The notes beneath the pieces are model-generated. The model saw only the letters and a list, made by a program, of their open reading frames with translations, did not search any database and had not been told where the DNA came from. Positions 1 to 13,390 of a stretch of 64,000 bases of DNA are shown here, in pieces. Every line of letters starts with the position of its first letter. The stretch's first letter is position 1. Position numbers and translations under genes: made by a program. Origin of the DNA: Druceiella hillmani (Eukaryota; Arthropoda; Insecta; Lepidoptera; Hepialidae); NCBI GenBank assembly GCA_039881145.1, contig JAYKKI010000015.1, positions 23,367,501 through 23,431,500 on the forward strand, read 5' to 3'.

Positions 1-781
1 AAAATACCAGAAAACATCAAAATACGTGTTATAAAACAATATTCTATAAACGATTAGCTTCCTGGAGAATTACGTGTTATAAAATTATTTGAATATAATA
101 TGAAATTAAACGGACAGCAATTTCTCTATATGTGTATCTCTTATTTCTATCAATGAAAGTATATTCTCTTATTTCTATCAATGAAAAATTTAAAAATGAA
201 GGTAAGTGAAGTAAGCATTTCGTCTTCTAGCTAAATATAAAGGGGTTTTTTAAACTTTTTCTTGCAGAAATATTCTGAATTCCTACATATTGTATATAAT
301 ACAAGCAATTCTATCTTACTGGGAAACCTAAAGAGTTATCTGGTTAACAAATAGTAGACGTCATAATATGAAGCAATGACAAACTATAGGAATACGTAAA
401 GCCTTGATGTTGGCACTATAATTACGAAAAGTGATTATTCAGCATTACAGTGGACATATTGTAATATATTTACTATCCAATTGATGAAAAAACAAATTAA
501 TGGCAACACAATATTTTGGAGTTTGGGTTTTTTCTTATATATAAATGATTTATCATATTATCAGTGTAGTGAACCTCATAATATATAAATAAAATCAAAT
601 GCTAATTTTATAACTTAAAGTGCAATAAATAATAAACTTAACATTTCTTTCTGTAACGCTGCGAGATGTTAAAAAGTGAGTGTTAAATGTATTTTAACCT
701 CGCATGTTAATATAGCTATTGTAAATATTTTCATAATTCTACTAGGACTGGGAAACGCTTTATTTTTACATGATTAGCTTC

Positions 782-783
<2 letters not shown>
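1..783. other. A+T-rich DNA, no gene seen
   Basis: No coding pattern or recognised repeat was seen on either strand. The only structure is a short local duplication near 150-185, where the words ttatttctatcaatgaaa occur twice about 33 bp apart. Confidence 0.5.

Positions 784-844
<61 letters not shown>
784..844. repeat. (TA)n microsatellite, about 60 bp
   Basis: Uninterrupted TA dinucleotides, seen directly. Confidence 0.97.
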
Positions 845-847
<3 letters not shown>

Positions 848-1885
848 ACTCAAACTGTAGATTTTATTTAGGAGTACCTAATTTACAAAAAGGATTCTCC
901 ATTTGGAATACAAAAATAAACTCGTGCATATGTAATAAATAGTTAGTGATTATTTTCTATTTATACTAATAATGATATGAGATTAAATTTAGAATACGTA
1001 ATACATAATATATGAATTGTCACATGAAACTTATTAGTTTTTATTAAATCTGAAGGCTTATAATTTTCAAAAACAGGGGTGTATTGAAAATAGTTCTCCT
1101 TTCCCTCGGTTATGACTAAATATGATGTAGATTATCTTATGAAAATGTTATCACAATCCTCAGATGTGAATTACTTGGGCTTTAGGTTAGAAAAACAAAC
1201 CATTTTCAAAACTAAGTTAATTCGATCCAAATAGCATATTAAACATTTGTGAATAGTTTACTAGGTAATAAATTATTTTATCATTTATTTTAATAAATTC
1301 CTGTTAATACTAACTGAAAAACATAAGATACAGTTTTATTTTAAATATTTCGAATATTTGCTGTGTAAATTTAGCTCAATGAACGTGTATGGGAATATGA
1401 GAATATTTATGAAATAACTCAGTTTTAGCCATGTATCAGTTATCCATAAATATAATAAAACAGGAGTACTCTATATTAATTTCCTTTTTATTTTTAAATA
1501 CTTTATTCTGTATTTTCATTTACAGTCGAAATATTTAAATCTGGCCTGAAAATTTTAATAGAGTTTCATAAAACAAACACGTTTTTTGCAAAATCATAAA
1601 TTATATTTGTTATTATATTAATTTTTTCTTACCACTTATTTTTAAAAATTTGTTCCAGATGAAATCGTCATAAGATTGAATAAACAAAAATACTAACCGT
1701 TGAAAATTTTTCTTAGAAATTTACATCTCATGTAATATCAACTACTGTAATGTAACCCATTGTGTGATAGTTTTATTTTCAATTATTGTCTATGGCGTGT
1801 AAAGAATTTTCGAATTTAATAATTCTTAAATATATTGTTTTGAATTACCAAAGAGATTTAGTTTAGGATACTGCTAAGTGTTTAA

Positions 1886-1888
<3 letters not shown>
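845..1888. other. A+T-rich DNA, no gene seen
   Basis: All six frames are closed at high frequency and no repeat family is recognised. Confidence 0.5.
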
Positions 1889-1943
<55 letters not shown>

Positions 1944-1950
1944 ATATGTA
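1889..1950. repeat. (TA)n followed by (TG)n
   Basis: TA dinucleotides run for about 44 bp, then change to a short GT run. Mixed TA/TG ends like this recur at several arrays in the window. The short open frame crossing it only reflects the repeat. Confidence 0.95.
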
Positions 1951-3024
1951 CAGTGTGTAAACGTTATAACGACGAAATTAAAATCTTAATTGGTTGTTTG
2001 TACAAAACATATTATTTTATGATTGCAAATCTAAGATCCATTAGGAACATATTAACAATTCAGACGATGTAACCTGATTTATATGTCTGCGTTGCTTGAA
2101 GACATTTGATAATGTGATAATGATTATATAGATTCAGAAGAGCTATTTAGAGTACGTAAAATTATTTCCTGTAATAACTTCATTTTATATGTATACATAT
2201 GTATACTCACACACGTGTACACTTCCATCATATAGAACATTAAAATGTATTCTTATTTCACAACGGTTATATTTTGTCCACAATTGACACAAAAAGTTCA
2301 AACGTAGAAAAAGCAATTTCTTTAGATCCGTAAGATCGTAAAACATTTTCCTTTGTTTACTTTTAAATTATAAAACTTTACCTCGTGCACGGCGAAAAAT
2401 ATAATTCTAAATTGAATATCGTCACACACTAGACGTATTCATGGAGCAGGATGGCGCTTGGATGTAACGCGTTAGGTTGTCATTCTATAAACGAGAATTT
2501 TAGTTTTTGTATATTTGAATAACTTATAGAATAATAAAAATGAATTAAGCAACTTTACTGTGAAACAACTTTAGTAAATTATGGACGTCATGCTGGGTAT
2601 AAAACAGTGCTGATGTTATATCTCTAATAAAGCGATTCTTGTACAATCTATTAGCACCACTAACAAGTAACCCAAAAAATATCGGTAAACCAGGACGCTA
2701 AGTAGCAAAATAGTTTTATCGTGTGAAGAAATACGTGTATGTTGGTAAGGATTACAGGTCAAAAATTAAATTATACCTAAAAGCTCTCCTTCATACACAT
2801 AATACTAAACTCCTGTGGAAGTTACCCTTCCAACTTCCAGTCGCAGAAAAAAAAGTCACTACCACACGACTTTTTTATATCTACTCTTTGTAAGGCTTTT
2901 CAACTATAAACACATGTCTGCTCGAATGAATAATGTGGCAAGTATATCAAATTACCAGACTGGAAGAGTATACCTTGGGGGTAGTTTGAAAGAGAGTACT
3001 TCCCATATAAACATGATGATAACC
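1951..3024. other. A+T-rich DNA, no gene seen
   Basis: No recognised gene. It holds a 16-bp perfect palindrome, gtatacatatgtatac, near 2191-2206. The stretch at 2590-2720 is slightly richer in G+C but has no sustained open frame. Confidence 0.45.
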
Positions 3025-3470
3025 TAGTGATGAGGTCCCGAAATGAACAATCGAAATCCTTAAGGAATGATTCAAGATATTTACTACGAATAGTTTTTAC
3101 TTTGCAAAATAATTTCACCACTTACCAGTTCAGGGTCTGATCATAAGTTCTGGAAATGAACAATGGGACTCCTTAACCGTGATTAAAATCTCCTCAACCG
3201 TGATTAAAAATGTTTGTTCCTAGTAGTTCTTATTCTGCAAAATAACTACACCGTCGACCGAATCAGGGTCTGATTATGATTTCTGGAGGTGAGCAATGGA
3301 ATTCATTAATGGATGGTAGTAAATTAAAGACGATTCAAGATATTTGCAACTGGTAATTTTACTTTGTAAAATAACTACGACATCAACCAGGTCGAGGTCT
3401 GATGATGAGTTCTGAAGATGAATAATAAAACTTCTTAACGGATGGTAATAAATATTAAAACATTCTATTT
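3025..3470. repeat. Degenerate tandem repeat, about 130-bp unit, 3-4 copies
   Basis: The word (c)agggtctgat occurs at 3131 and 3264 and as cgaggtctgat at 3393, giving spacings of about 133 and 129 bp. Each is followed by a diverged copy of ttctggaaatgaacaatgg and then actccttaac-like words. The block cttTgcaaaataa recurs between them (near 3099, 3233 and 3362). A partial first unit starts near 3025 with gatgaggtcccgaaatgaac. Inside one unit there is a further perfect-looking 21-bp duplication (3169-3189 and 3190-3210). By eye the units are about 70-80% alike, so this is an old array. I do not recognise the family. It may be a satellite fragment or the internal repeats of a transposon. Confidence 0.8.
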
Positions 3471-5932
3471 TTGTGGAACTCTTCGAACCAGAAAGATGAA
3501 ACCTGAAATTGGCAGATACGACAGAGTCGTAGAAAAAAGCTATATGAAATTCGATAATAACAAGAAACACATTAAGGTTGACAACAAAAGAACGAATGTA
3601 AACCTCAGTTAACTCTATATTTTAAAATAATTTAAGTAATTATCATTCCAAACAAATTATTAAGCACATCGTAATATTTCTTTTGTCATATTTCATTTTA
3701 CAATTTTTGACATAATGAAAATAACGTATGTGCGTTTATGAAGACAATTTTTTGTTTCGAATCATGATTACAAATTGCCTTTTATTTTTGATTCATTCCT
3801 TGGCGTCAATCCCGGAATGGTTTGCAATTTTATATTTCAAACAATAACAGTATTTTTAAGTTCATTATATTTATTTAATTAAGTTCACATTCGTCAGTCC
3901 CCTTTGTATTGAGTGGGGTGATAACGGTCAGAAAACAATTTAATCTTGTTATTAGTCGAGTTGTTTTTTGGTTTTCTATTTTATTAATAGTAACAACTAT
4001 CAGAAATAAATTTAGTACTCTGTTTCGGCACACACTGAAAGACTGTAAACCTGACAAAATTACGGATTTTAATATAATTTTTGATAATTGGTACCACTAA
4101 TAAATATTTATGAAAATTAAACGATGTTAAAATGCCATCAAATATAATTTTCAAACTTATCATTAGGACTTGTTCAGCCTAATGATATGATTGAAAAAGT
4201 AATTTAAATTAAGTCTTATAAATAAAGTAGTAAATGGTTATAAAATCCAGTAATTTTAAAACTTTTCATAACTGGAGTAACTTGAAATTAGTCACGAAAA
4301 AACATTTTGAATTTCTACTTCCTTTTAATCATTACTAATTTTTATTCCAATTAAGTTAAAAAAAATACTTAAAATCTTGCAAGTAATGAAAAGCTTCAGT
4401 AACACTACTTTAATTACAAACATTTATAACTATCTCACCTATTAAACGCATCGTGAGCTGAGTAATGTTTAATTAGGTGGAACGACTTGTCCCTAATTTA
4501 TATTAGCAAATTACGCGAAGCTATAAACATGACGTAATGAATATTATAAGAGGAAAATTTTAATTTCACATCAATTTTACACTATCATTTTAAGGTGAAT
4601 TGTTTGAAAAGTTAAATATTAAAAAAAAACTTTTTTAAAATAAGCATTGCTTCTCCTGCAATAAATGTTCTATGGGGGATTTATTAATTTTATAATAACC
4701 TATGCAATAAACTATGTAAATATATGTTTAGTGAACGTCATGGCGTCGATTGCTGCACCGTGCCAACTCATCATGTATTTTTAAAACTTCCTTATCATAA
4801 TTTTTCTTTCATAACGCGCCTAAAAAAGTTTATTTATTATTTTTTCATATAATTTGGAATACACTCTATAATTATAACTAAAGTAAAGTTATATAGTATA
4901 TATATATATAAAGTATAGAAATAGGTTTAAAATTCCAAAAATACCTGTAGAGATCATGCGTTGATTTCTTGACCATTTTCTCGTAATATTCAGTTCAACT
5001 TCTTAATAATTGTATGATATGTAAATTATTCTTGAGGAATTTGACTAGTCCGTTAAAAACTGTACCTACGTTTGATTAATGTTTTTGGACTTAAAGGTTC
5101 AATATTAGGCAGCGCTTAGACAACAATTCAATTTAAAATATTTAGGTTCCCAAACGAGTGAAAAATCATGGTTTTGGAGTAATTTTAAATACCTACAAAA
5201 CGGATTAGATTGGACATTTTCAAGGAGGTAATGGTAAATTAAAAAGTTATGTTCCTTAATAGGATTAAATTATAATAACACAGAAGTTTAAAAAAATTTC
5301 GAACAATTAATATTGCTTTTTACGACAAATGGAATTATTTTTAAATGAGTTTTTTCTGTTTCTTATATATGTGCAATATTTTTTAATTTTAAAAACTAAA
5401 CATTTTTAATCGATATTTCACCTATTTCCACATAATTAATCCCCTTTAAAACGTTACCCTTGTGAGCATATGGAAATTGTATCAGCATTTGGTGAGGTGT
5501 TTCTTTCTTGTAATTTTGCTTTTTATTTAAAATGACTCCGTAATCAATTTTAGAGAGGACTCGGTTCAGTTTTTGATCTTAAATGTAAAATTCTCCAAAA
5601 CGATTTAAACTTATATAAACATTTATAAATTATGCGTATATCTTTTTTCAAATTCATCATGATGTGAAAATTGTGAAAAATGAGAAATATATTTTATGTT
5701 AACCCCTGCAAAAAAAGTAAACATATTTGATTACTTATGTATTTACATATAAACATTTTAGTATAACCGAAAATGACAAGTCGTCTATGCAGTTTATTAT
5801 CTTTGCTTGAAATTAATGAAAACATGACAGAGGTAAAGATGATAGAGGTATTAATAATAGAATAAGCATTAGAAAAAACTGCAGTGAATTAAAGCCACTT
5901 TTGGTATATTACCTATATATATTATACATATC

Positions 5933-5981
<49 letters not shown>

Positions 5982-7491
5982 GTACATATATATACGATAA
6001 CACATAACAACATTAATTTGACGTCACTACTAGCGGGTGCCAATTTTCTTGATTGGACCATTATATCTAAACTTTAAACCGTGCAAGATAAGGTTTTAGA
6101 ACATTAAAAATTTGTTTTTAAATTCAATGCGTTACTGGAATACACTGAAATGAAAAAAGAATAAGTAGTTAACGATTTTATCTAGAATATTATGGCTTCA
6201 AGATACAAAGCAAAGACCAAATAGAAAATGAAACTGCTTCTAGGCTGTTATGAAATTTTTAAGAGTTAGAGAATAAATGGATTTAAATTCGTAGGAATTC
6301 AAAGTTATTGTTGTACTTTCACGAATCATTATTTTGTGATCATTGGCCATCACTAGGATTCCTATTGCTAGTTTTATGTTAGGAAATTAGTTTGGTGCCT
6401 CATGGAGAAGCTTTCAGTCGAACTTTACGAAAAATATTTTGAATAACAGCATCACCTCATTGGACACGGTTAATACTAAAACGAAATTAATATTCTGACG
6501 ATTAATTCCAACGCCTTAACAGTCTTATTAATATAAAATGGTACAAAGTACGAAAGATAACATTAAAAATTTTTAGATTATCAAAAATGAAACCAAAACT
6601 AGTAAATTTCTGATTTATTTAAGATTTTTCAAAAACGTTTCTGTAGCATTCTTTGCATAGTTTCTTTCGATAAAACCATTAAGAGAAATATACCTCTTGG
6701 TGAGAAAAGCGGTCTTTTATTCTTGAGAACAAATAAAGAACGCATGGTACGGAGGGAGTGCATAGCAAATGACTTAATTTTTTAATTTAATTTTTTAAAA
6801 ATTAATTTTTTAAAAATTTCTACAACGAATGTATTCATATATTCGGTCATTCCCATGGCTGAAGGCAACGCTTGTTAACATTTAGATCTGCGATGACTGT
6901 TATTTCATTTTACAAAGTAATATATATAATAACCTTCCCCCGGAAGAACGTGTCGATCATCTTTTTTTTGAACATTTCGTCCTCTCGTTACCTTTGAAGA
7001 TAAGAAGGAAGCACTCACTGACAGGATATTCAGCTTTCGTAATTTGTGACGGTGCCAAATTCTGCATTCGGGTGACCTCTCTCGAATTTATTTAACATTT
7101 TGCGACCCCAATATATGTGACGGTCAAATCATAGAGCTTAACAAAATTATGCAGGAAAAATAGCACGAAACTTCTTGAGACCTAAATATTTACATAGATT
7201 TTCTTATTGATTCTTTAGGCCATTCTTCTATTAGTCTTTTTCATCAGCCGCACATTACAGATGTTATCTTAATTTGTCGCTATTGAGTGATGTCCTTTTT
7301 GCAGATCAGCACTGAGGTCGATACTACTACGCATGAACTTGTTAAATAAATCGTAAATATTATCCCGGGATGGGCTTTCGTCATAAAATGCCGATCGTAA
7401 TTTTGTTGTTGATTGAAACAACGGCAAAAGTAAAAATAAACATCAGATGAAGATTTTCTCGTATTAAAGTCCACTTACCGTGATACACAAT
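3471..7491. other. A+T-rich DNA, no gene seen, one TA array inside
   Basis: No coding region recognised. It contains a (TA)n array at 5936-5980 with a small cgtaca interruption at its end, and an A/T palindromic stretch near 6776-6826 built from attttttaa words. The patch 6930-7150 is locally richer in G+C (gcgaccc, cggtgcc) but has no sustained frame. Confidence 0.45.
5936..5980. repeat. (TA)n microsatellite
   Basis: About 45 bp of TA dinucleotides, flanked by tacatatctaca on the left and cgtacatatatata on the right. Confidence 0.95.
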
Positions 7492-7544
7492 TTGTCTTTA
7501 CAAATTGACAGAATTTCCAAATTTCTGTCAATTTGTAAAGACAA
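7492..7544. repeat. Perfect 22-bp inverted repeat, 9-nt loop
   Basis: The arm 7492-7513 (ttgtctttacaaattgacag and two more bases) is exactly complementary to 7523-7544. The spacer is tttccaaat. As RNA from either strand this would fold into a 22-bp hairpin. No transposon is recognised around it. Confidence 0.95.
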
Positions 7545-9840
7545 GTGAAAGAATCAAACAATGGATTAGCGAAAATTTCTAATATCGAAATTAAAATTTA
7601 TTATTTTTACTATTACTACAAATGGTCAGTTTGAAGAACTTTCAGTAGCACATTCGAATATATATCATATGGTTTTCAACTTTGTTAATGAATTCTTCTT
7701 GAAAGAAAAAAATTATTGATTACCCTTAATAATAAACTGATTCACATTTATTTTCAAAGCCGTGAGAATATGTTTATCCACATTTTGAGAGAAATAACTC
7801 AATGATCGTTGTTCCACGGGATCTCAATTTTTGTTATCGAAAAGTAAATCTCTAAAATACAGATGTATTTTGGAGAAATCTTGAATGCTTGCGGGAAAAT
7901 GTTCAATTAATTTACACACTGTCATATTTTGATAGCATTTCAAATGCTTTTAACGCTATTAATGAAGATTTTGTCCAATCGATCGACAAACCCGAAGTAC
8001 GTGTCTCACGTGACTTCCGACAATATTCAGGCTACCATAATTTGAAATCAAAAACTCGTTTTCAAAATTTGCAAGGTGAATTCATTGTAGCTTTCACTAA
8101 GACGTATAAAAGTTTGCTTCTTTCTCGACTGTTAAAAATTGTCTAAAACTTTTTGTCAATTAAAACTAAAGTTCACTCTTAAGGAACATATTTACCTCTT
8201 TTATTTGACTGCATAGGTACGTATCATATAGATTTTATTGGAGATTATTTTAAAGGTCATATATGATCTTTAAAATTATATATTTATTTAAAACTATGTA
8301 TTAGCTCAGAAAAAGTGATGAAATTTCTAAGAATATGCCACTGCTCATATTGGGGATGAAACGATAGCAGCTTAATTTTATATCAATTTACTCAATTTAA
8401 ACGTGTTGAATAACATTACCAATATGTCACATTGTAGCTTTATATTCATTGCCATTTTATGTATTGAAATTAATTTCTGATAATTTCATTAATTATCTTA
8501 CGTATTCGTAATGACAATATTTACTTCCATGTAAACTATGGAATAAATTATACCATGGTATATGAAAACCCTTATCAATACACCAATAAGTGAGATGCCT
8601 AAAAAGCCACACGTTTCGTAATTCCATGCTAAAATATAATTATAAATTGGGCATTTATTTCTCATATTCTGTTCCTCTATTTAAACCAGTGCATGTGTGT
8701 ACATTTATAATACTTATTTCCAGGTGGATTCCCGTTTACATTATACGCTTTTAAAATATGGAATAAATTGCACCCTGAAATATTAAAAACTCCACCAATA
8801 TATTCCATAAATGTTTTTCCTCGTTTACTGTTCTCTTTTTTAAACTACGATAGTCCCTCTCAGTTGTATGTGCATATGAGCGTATACATATATGTTTAAA
8901 AATATATGTCCGCATATAAAATAATATATGAAAAATATTTATATATTAGTTCAGAGGTTTAACTTCAACATTATTAATTTTGTTACTAGTATTTTTATTG
9001 TTTATAAGAAATTATATGGAAATGAGAGCTTTATTTTATTTTTATTTGTGCGCAATAATATTTTGAGTGAAAAAACAATATCAACTTAATGATATCAAAC
9101 TTCCATTAATTATACAAAAATGTTATAGACATTTAAATATCTAAAATAATTTTGTTACATTTTACGTAATCGCCTTATGTATATTGGAATTATATGTATC
9201 ATTATAACTATATAACTTTCTAACTTGTATGTATTTATCTTCGGTTTGAAATTTCGACCTTGGTGCAAGCCAAGTGTTAAACAAATTTAATCTACACATA
9301 TAATAAAATTGTAATAAAACGAGTAATTGATTTAGCGTATAATATAATAGTCATAGCCAGGAAATCTATTTTTAGAATTTTTGTCTGTCTCTTGGTTTAT
9401 TAATTTGTTCTACAATCTCGCAAAGTCTACAGCAAATATTTTGATAAAATTGATTATGGTAATATTATATACACTCACGTAACATATAGGGTATTTTTTA
9501 TCTAAATATTTCAGACATAAAAAAACACTTCCACGTGGTGAATATTACGAAGTTGGTACAACCAATGCCATCCATTAGCATTTTTAGTTAACTTTACGCT
9601 CATTGATTACTGAGAGAAGAAAAAAATTTAAAAAAAAAACAAAAAATGTCTAATAACTTTTCTTACGCCGAATATCACGCAAACAAAGTCGCGTCGGTAC
9701 ACATCTTCTCATATTTCACCTACAGCAACGTAATATTTAAGAAATTTAATAAAATCGTGAATAAATATAAGGAATATGTGTTCTTAATTCGTAACTATTA
9801 ATATTTCTCTAGTTGTATTATTATGATTATAACCTTTTAG
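7545..9840. other. A+T-rich DNA, no gene seen
   Basis: The longest non-repeat open frame here (7889-8146 +) is of a length expected by chance, matches nothing I know and begins at a non-ATG codon. Nothing else is recognised. Confidence 0.45.
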
Positions 9841-9905
9841 TGTTAATTTCAATTCTTTTAAACTCACACTGGGGTGAGTTTAAAAGAATTTTGTTTCGAA
9901 TTAAC
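9841..9905. repeat. Perfect 17-bp inverted repeat, 6-nt loop, extended outer arms
   Basis: 9851-9867 (aattcttttaaactcac) is exactly complementary to 9874-9890 around the loop actggg. Outside an unpaired bulge the words gttaatt (9842-9848) and aattaac (about 9899-9905) are also complementary, so the whole 65 bp can fold back. Confidence 0.93.
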
Positions 9906-10215
9906 ATTTAAAATAATAACTTACCACATTTCTGTATCATATTTTTATACAAAACGTTGAAACGCACCACTCTGCACCCGCGCTGTTGTAACAAACCGCA
10001 GTGTGGCTCCGCCCATAATGTTTGTCGTCTTGTATTCCATGTAATAAAATATTTTTAGCAATGTTCGTTAATCCATGCGAATGCGATGATATGACAATCC
10101 TTCAAACCATTTATATTACAGAACGGAATAAAAACTCAGACACACACACATTATAAAAAATGCAAAATGTTTTCTAGAATCCTCCAAAACATGTCCTTAT
10201 TAAACGGATTTACTG

Positions 10216-10378
10216 AAATATTTAATTGTGTGTGTGTGTGTGTGTATGTGAGTGTGAATGGGCGTTTGCGTGTGCGTGTGCATGCGCGTCCATGAGCGCA
10301 TGTGCGTGCGCATCCGTGAGCGCGTGCGCGTGAGTGAGCGGGTGTGCGTGCGCGGGTGCGGGTGTGGGCGCGAGCTCT
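10216..10378. repeat. (GT)n passing into a GT/GC-rich alternating repeat
   Basis: A pure (TG)n run (about 10227-10245) passes into about 130 bp of alternating purine-pyrimidine words such as gtgcgtgcgc and gagcgcgtgcgcgtgag. This is the most G+C-rich stretch in the first 11 kb and has the pattern known to favour Z-DNA. The open frame read through it on the minus strand (His/Thr/Arg-rich) is a product of the repeat. Confidence 0.9.
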
Positions 10379-10379
10379 T

Positions 10380-11307
10380 ACTCTTTGTAAACGCGAAACT
10401 ATTTATAAATTTGGTTAAATTGTTTATTAAAAAGTAAAAGGTAATCATAGGATATTATTTATATTGAATTCAATGTAAGCTTACGACACTCTGGGTAACA
10501 TGGGATATCGTAGGCAGTAAAAATGAAAATACCAGTACTTCACTTTTGAAGTACAATATGATTCCTGAATATGAATAAATTTGCAAAACACTGCTCTTGC
10601 TAAAGTATTTTTGAAATCAATAGCAAGTGAAATGTAGCACTCATCTGTGTGTGTGTTTACATGAGAGAGACGAGAAACGGTAACTAACTTCAAAAAATCT
10701 CTACCAGTAGCAGAATTTTCCAAATTAATTTGTATTCGAAAACCATATTGTGCTGCAAAAGTTTTAACTATGTAATCGTATTTTCACTATGTTATACTTT
10801 TCAATGTTCTTCTTATTCTGACTATTTGAATTATAAAATATTGGTATTATTATAAGTTTAAAAATTTGTATTTTTATTATGGTATTTCATAAAAATAATA
10901 TATGCCTGAAATAAATGTAAACCTTAAAAAGACAAAGCCATATAAACTTCAGTTAAAAATTTTAAAAAATTCAGAAAAGTTGGAGAAGACGGGCGTCATA
11001 TGCACACACCGAATGTAATCACGTAACGTATAGGCTCAGAGTTATATTACTTTCGCGGCAAGCAAAACTTTAATTCATCCCAACAACTCTTCTGGAGAGA
11101 CATTTGAATGACTTCTTACGACCATATGCTCCCCGCAACTGCGCACAGTTACTATACGCGCACAGTTACTAACGCGATTGCGAGTATACTTGCCCAGGTG
11201 CATGCACGCAGGCACGTATTTGCATTTTTACCTACACACAATTGGCAACACGATTATATAGCTAAGTCAATAATTAAGTAAAACTTTTCCGAAATAAAAG
11301 AAATTAT
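10380..11307. other. A+T-rich DNA, no gene seen
   Basis: No recognised gene. At 11138-11170 the word gcgcacagttacta is duplicated in tandem with an offset of about 17 bp. Confidence 0.45.
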
Positions 11308-11915
11308 AAAAAATCGGCCAAGTGCGAGTCGGACTCGCGCAAAAATGGTTCCGTAGCTCCAAACAATATTAGACATATACGTTTTTATTTTTTAGACATT
11401 GTGAAAAACAATATTAATATTCTATATCTCAACAACTGCACAACATGTATGATTAAAAAACAATTTCATTGAAACTTTATTTGAAGTTCCGCCTATTTTA
11501 TTTTTTTTTGCAGAATTTCACACAGGTTATTGGAAAAGTTTAAGAAGAGTTAAGTAAGGGAATAGTGTCTATTTAAGACTTTACAAGTGAATATCTCACA
11601 GTATTAAATAAAAAGTTTTTCTTTGAGGCTTCTATATATTTTTAAGACCTACCTAAATATACCCCACAAGCCTTTGTGTACAGAATTTTTTCAGTAAGTT
11701 ATATGTATGGAGCTCCGCTCCTAATATTATTTTTTCATAATTCCATTCTTTTATTGTACAGCGTTTCATAGATGACACTTATTATTCAAATTTAATATAT
11801 ATATAATGCAAACAGTTTCTGAGTAAAATGGCTGTGACATATGGATAGATAGATTGACGGATAGACGGACAGGACGAGATTATAAGGGTTCCATTTGGTT
11901 ACGAAACCCTAGAAA
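11308..11915 (+). mobile_element. Lepidoptera-type interspersed repeat (nonautonomous), near-complete
   Basis: The left end aaaaatcggccaagtgcgag is followed by a small perfect palindrome (gcgagtc-g-gactcgc, 11324-11338) and ggttccgta. The right end has tandem gatagatagattgacggata-like units, then gacggacagg and aagggttccatttggttacg, ending in gaaaccctaga. These two ends in this order are what I know from a very abundant repeat of Lepidoptera. The ggttcc near the head and the gaaccct near the tail are inverted relative to each other, as in that family. The roughly 500 bp between the ends is A+T rich and noncoding. No target-site duplication could be assigned. It is shown in the orientation that puts the ggccaagtgcgag end first. 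I infer no protein and do not name the transposon class. Confidence 0.82.
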
Positions 11916-12956
11916 CGTCAAAACATAAAGACCAATTAAAACGTAATCTAAATTTTTCGATTTAAGATATTAAATTAAAATAACTATTTAATGTCAATTG
12001 CTTTCGAAATAGAGCAGTGCTTCAATTCGAAAAACTTTCTGTCCACCATGCTATATATGACCTTTATTTATTTTCATGATACTTTGACAATTTAATTTAG
12101 ATTGCCAAAACGTGGGCCTTCTGAGGTCATTACCAGACCAGGAAACACTTAAAAATCTGGCGGAGTAATGTACGGAAAGTGAGGTAGGTGATGAACTAGT
12201 ATCATAGCATTTATTACCGGAAACAGTTGAATAATGAGAAGGGTACGGGACCGTATATCATGGCAATGTAGTAGACATAATTGCTTTGTTCATAGTCCTT
12301 ATTTTTGTACGTCTACCACCTGAATTCGCGATTGTTCTTAATGACTTAGGTGCAGATACGAGTTTTGTTTTTAACGACAATATACTTTAAATAATTACGT
12401 CTTTACTTAACTGTTGCGAAATGAAAATGCGGATTTCCATGCGAAACTCCTGTCATTTAGCCGTTCAGACACAGGAAAAAACATTATATACTATTCGTCG
12501 CTGTCGTACACGCGTGAAAATATTCCGGTAAACTAAAACGTCTGTGGGATATATTAACCTGTTCGGTAAGTTGTTGTGTATTTAATCGCAGATCAACTTT
12601 AACCAGTTTCCATATCAAATTGTTTTCACTTCGTACGTGAATTTCTCGGTTAAATTGATTGTGGATTATCCATGAAATAGTTATTTATTCAGTTATTTTT
12701 TGCTTTATATAAACGATGATTCTTTGCGAATTAGTGCATTTAATTTTTTACTAAACATACGTTAATGTTGTGATGTCGATTTATCTTATTAAAAATGTTT
12801 TTAAAAGAAAAAAAAGATAGGTTAGTTATTTCTTTTAAACTTAAATACTGGAAGCCCATCGGGTTATATTAAATGGAAACTAATTTACTAGCAAATAAGG
12901 TCTTATAAAAATGATAATATTTTAATTAATAAAAGCACAATAAATAAATGGATTAC

Positions 12957-12962
<6 letters not shown>
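11916..12962. other. A+T-rich DNA, no gene seen
   Basis: Two patches (12100-12260 and 12450-12560) are somewhat richer in G+C but are closed by stops in all frames. Confidence 0.45.

Positions 12963-13022
<60 letters not shown>
12963..13022. repeat. (TA)n microsatellite inside a larger palindrome
   Basis: About 58 bp of pure TA is bracketed by tttacatat on the left (from about 12957) and atatgtaaa on the right (to about 13030). The flanks as well as the core can therefore pair. Confidence 0.95.
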
Positions 13023-13025
<3 letters not shown>

Positions 13026-13305
13026 GTAAATATATAACTCTACATACCGTAGTTCTTTTGCGGTTACATAATCCAAAATAATGACTTAATATTAAATCAT
13101 CAAACTAGCTTCCGACCCTAATAGAGACACTAACCACTCGCATTAGTCAACGTTACATTCACTCCTCTCGTTTTCTCCACCAAAACGTTTTGAGTAATTA
13201 CTCATAACCTCGTCTCCCCAATTAGATGCTGAGAACTGTCATTCGGGCGTGACTATAATAAAAAACTTCCAGGAGACGAATTCGTTCCGGAGTTATGTTT
13301 TGATC

Positions 13306-13335
13306 ATACCGAAGACCAATATACCGAAGACCAAT
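13306..13335. repeat. Perfect 15-bp tandem duplication
   Basis: ataccgaagaccaat occurs twice back to back (13306-13320 and 13321-13335). Confidence 0.95.
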
Positions 13336-13390
13336 ATTTGATCAACCGAATACTAATATGTGTATTATCATGTTTGCTATCTGTGTACAG

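Noticed and set aside
9655..9700. Possible transposon end (cacgcaaacaaagtcgcgtc)
   Set aside because: It resembles a common lepidopteran repeat tail (acgaagtcgcggg-type), but the match is short and has no partner. Not called.
10141..10151. (CA)n start of a microsatellite
   Set aside because: Only about five units. Below what I would list as a repeat.
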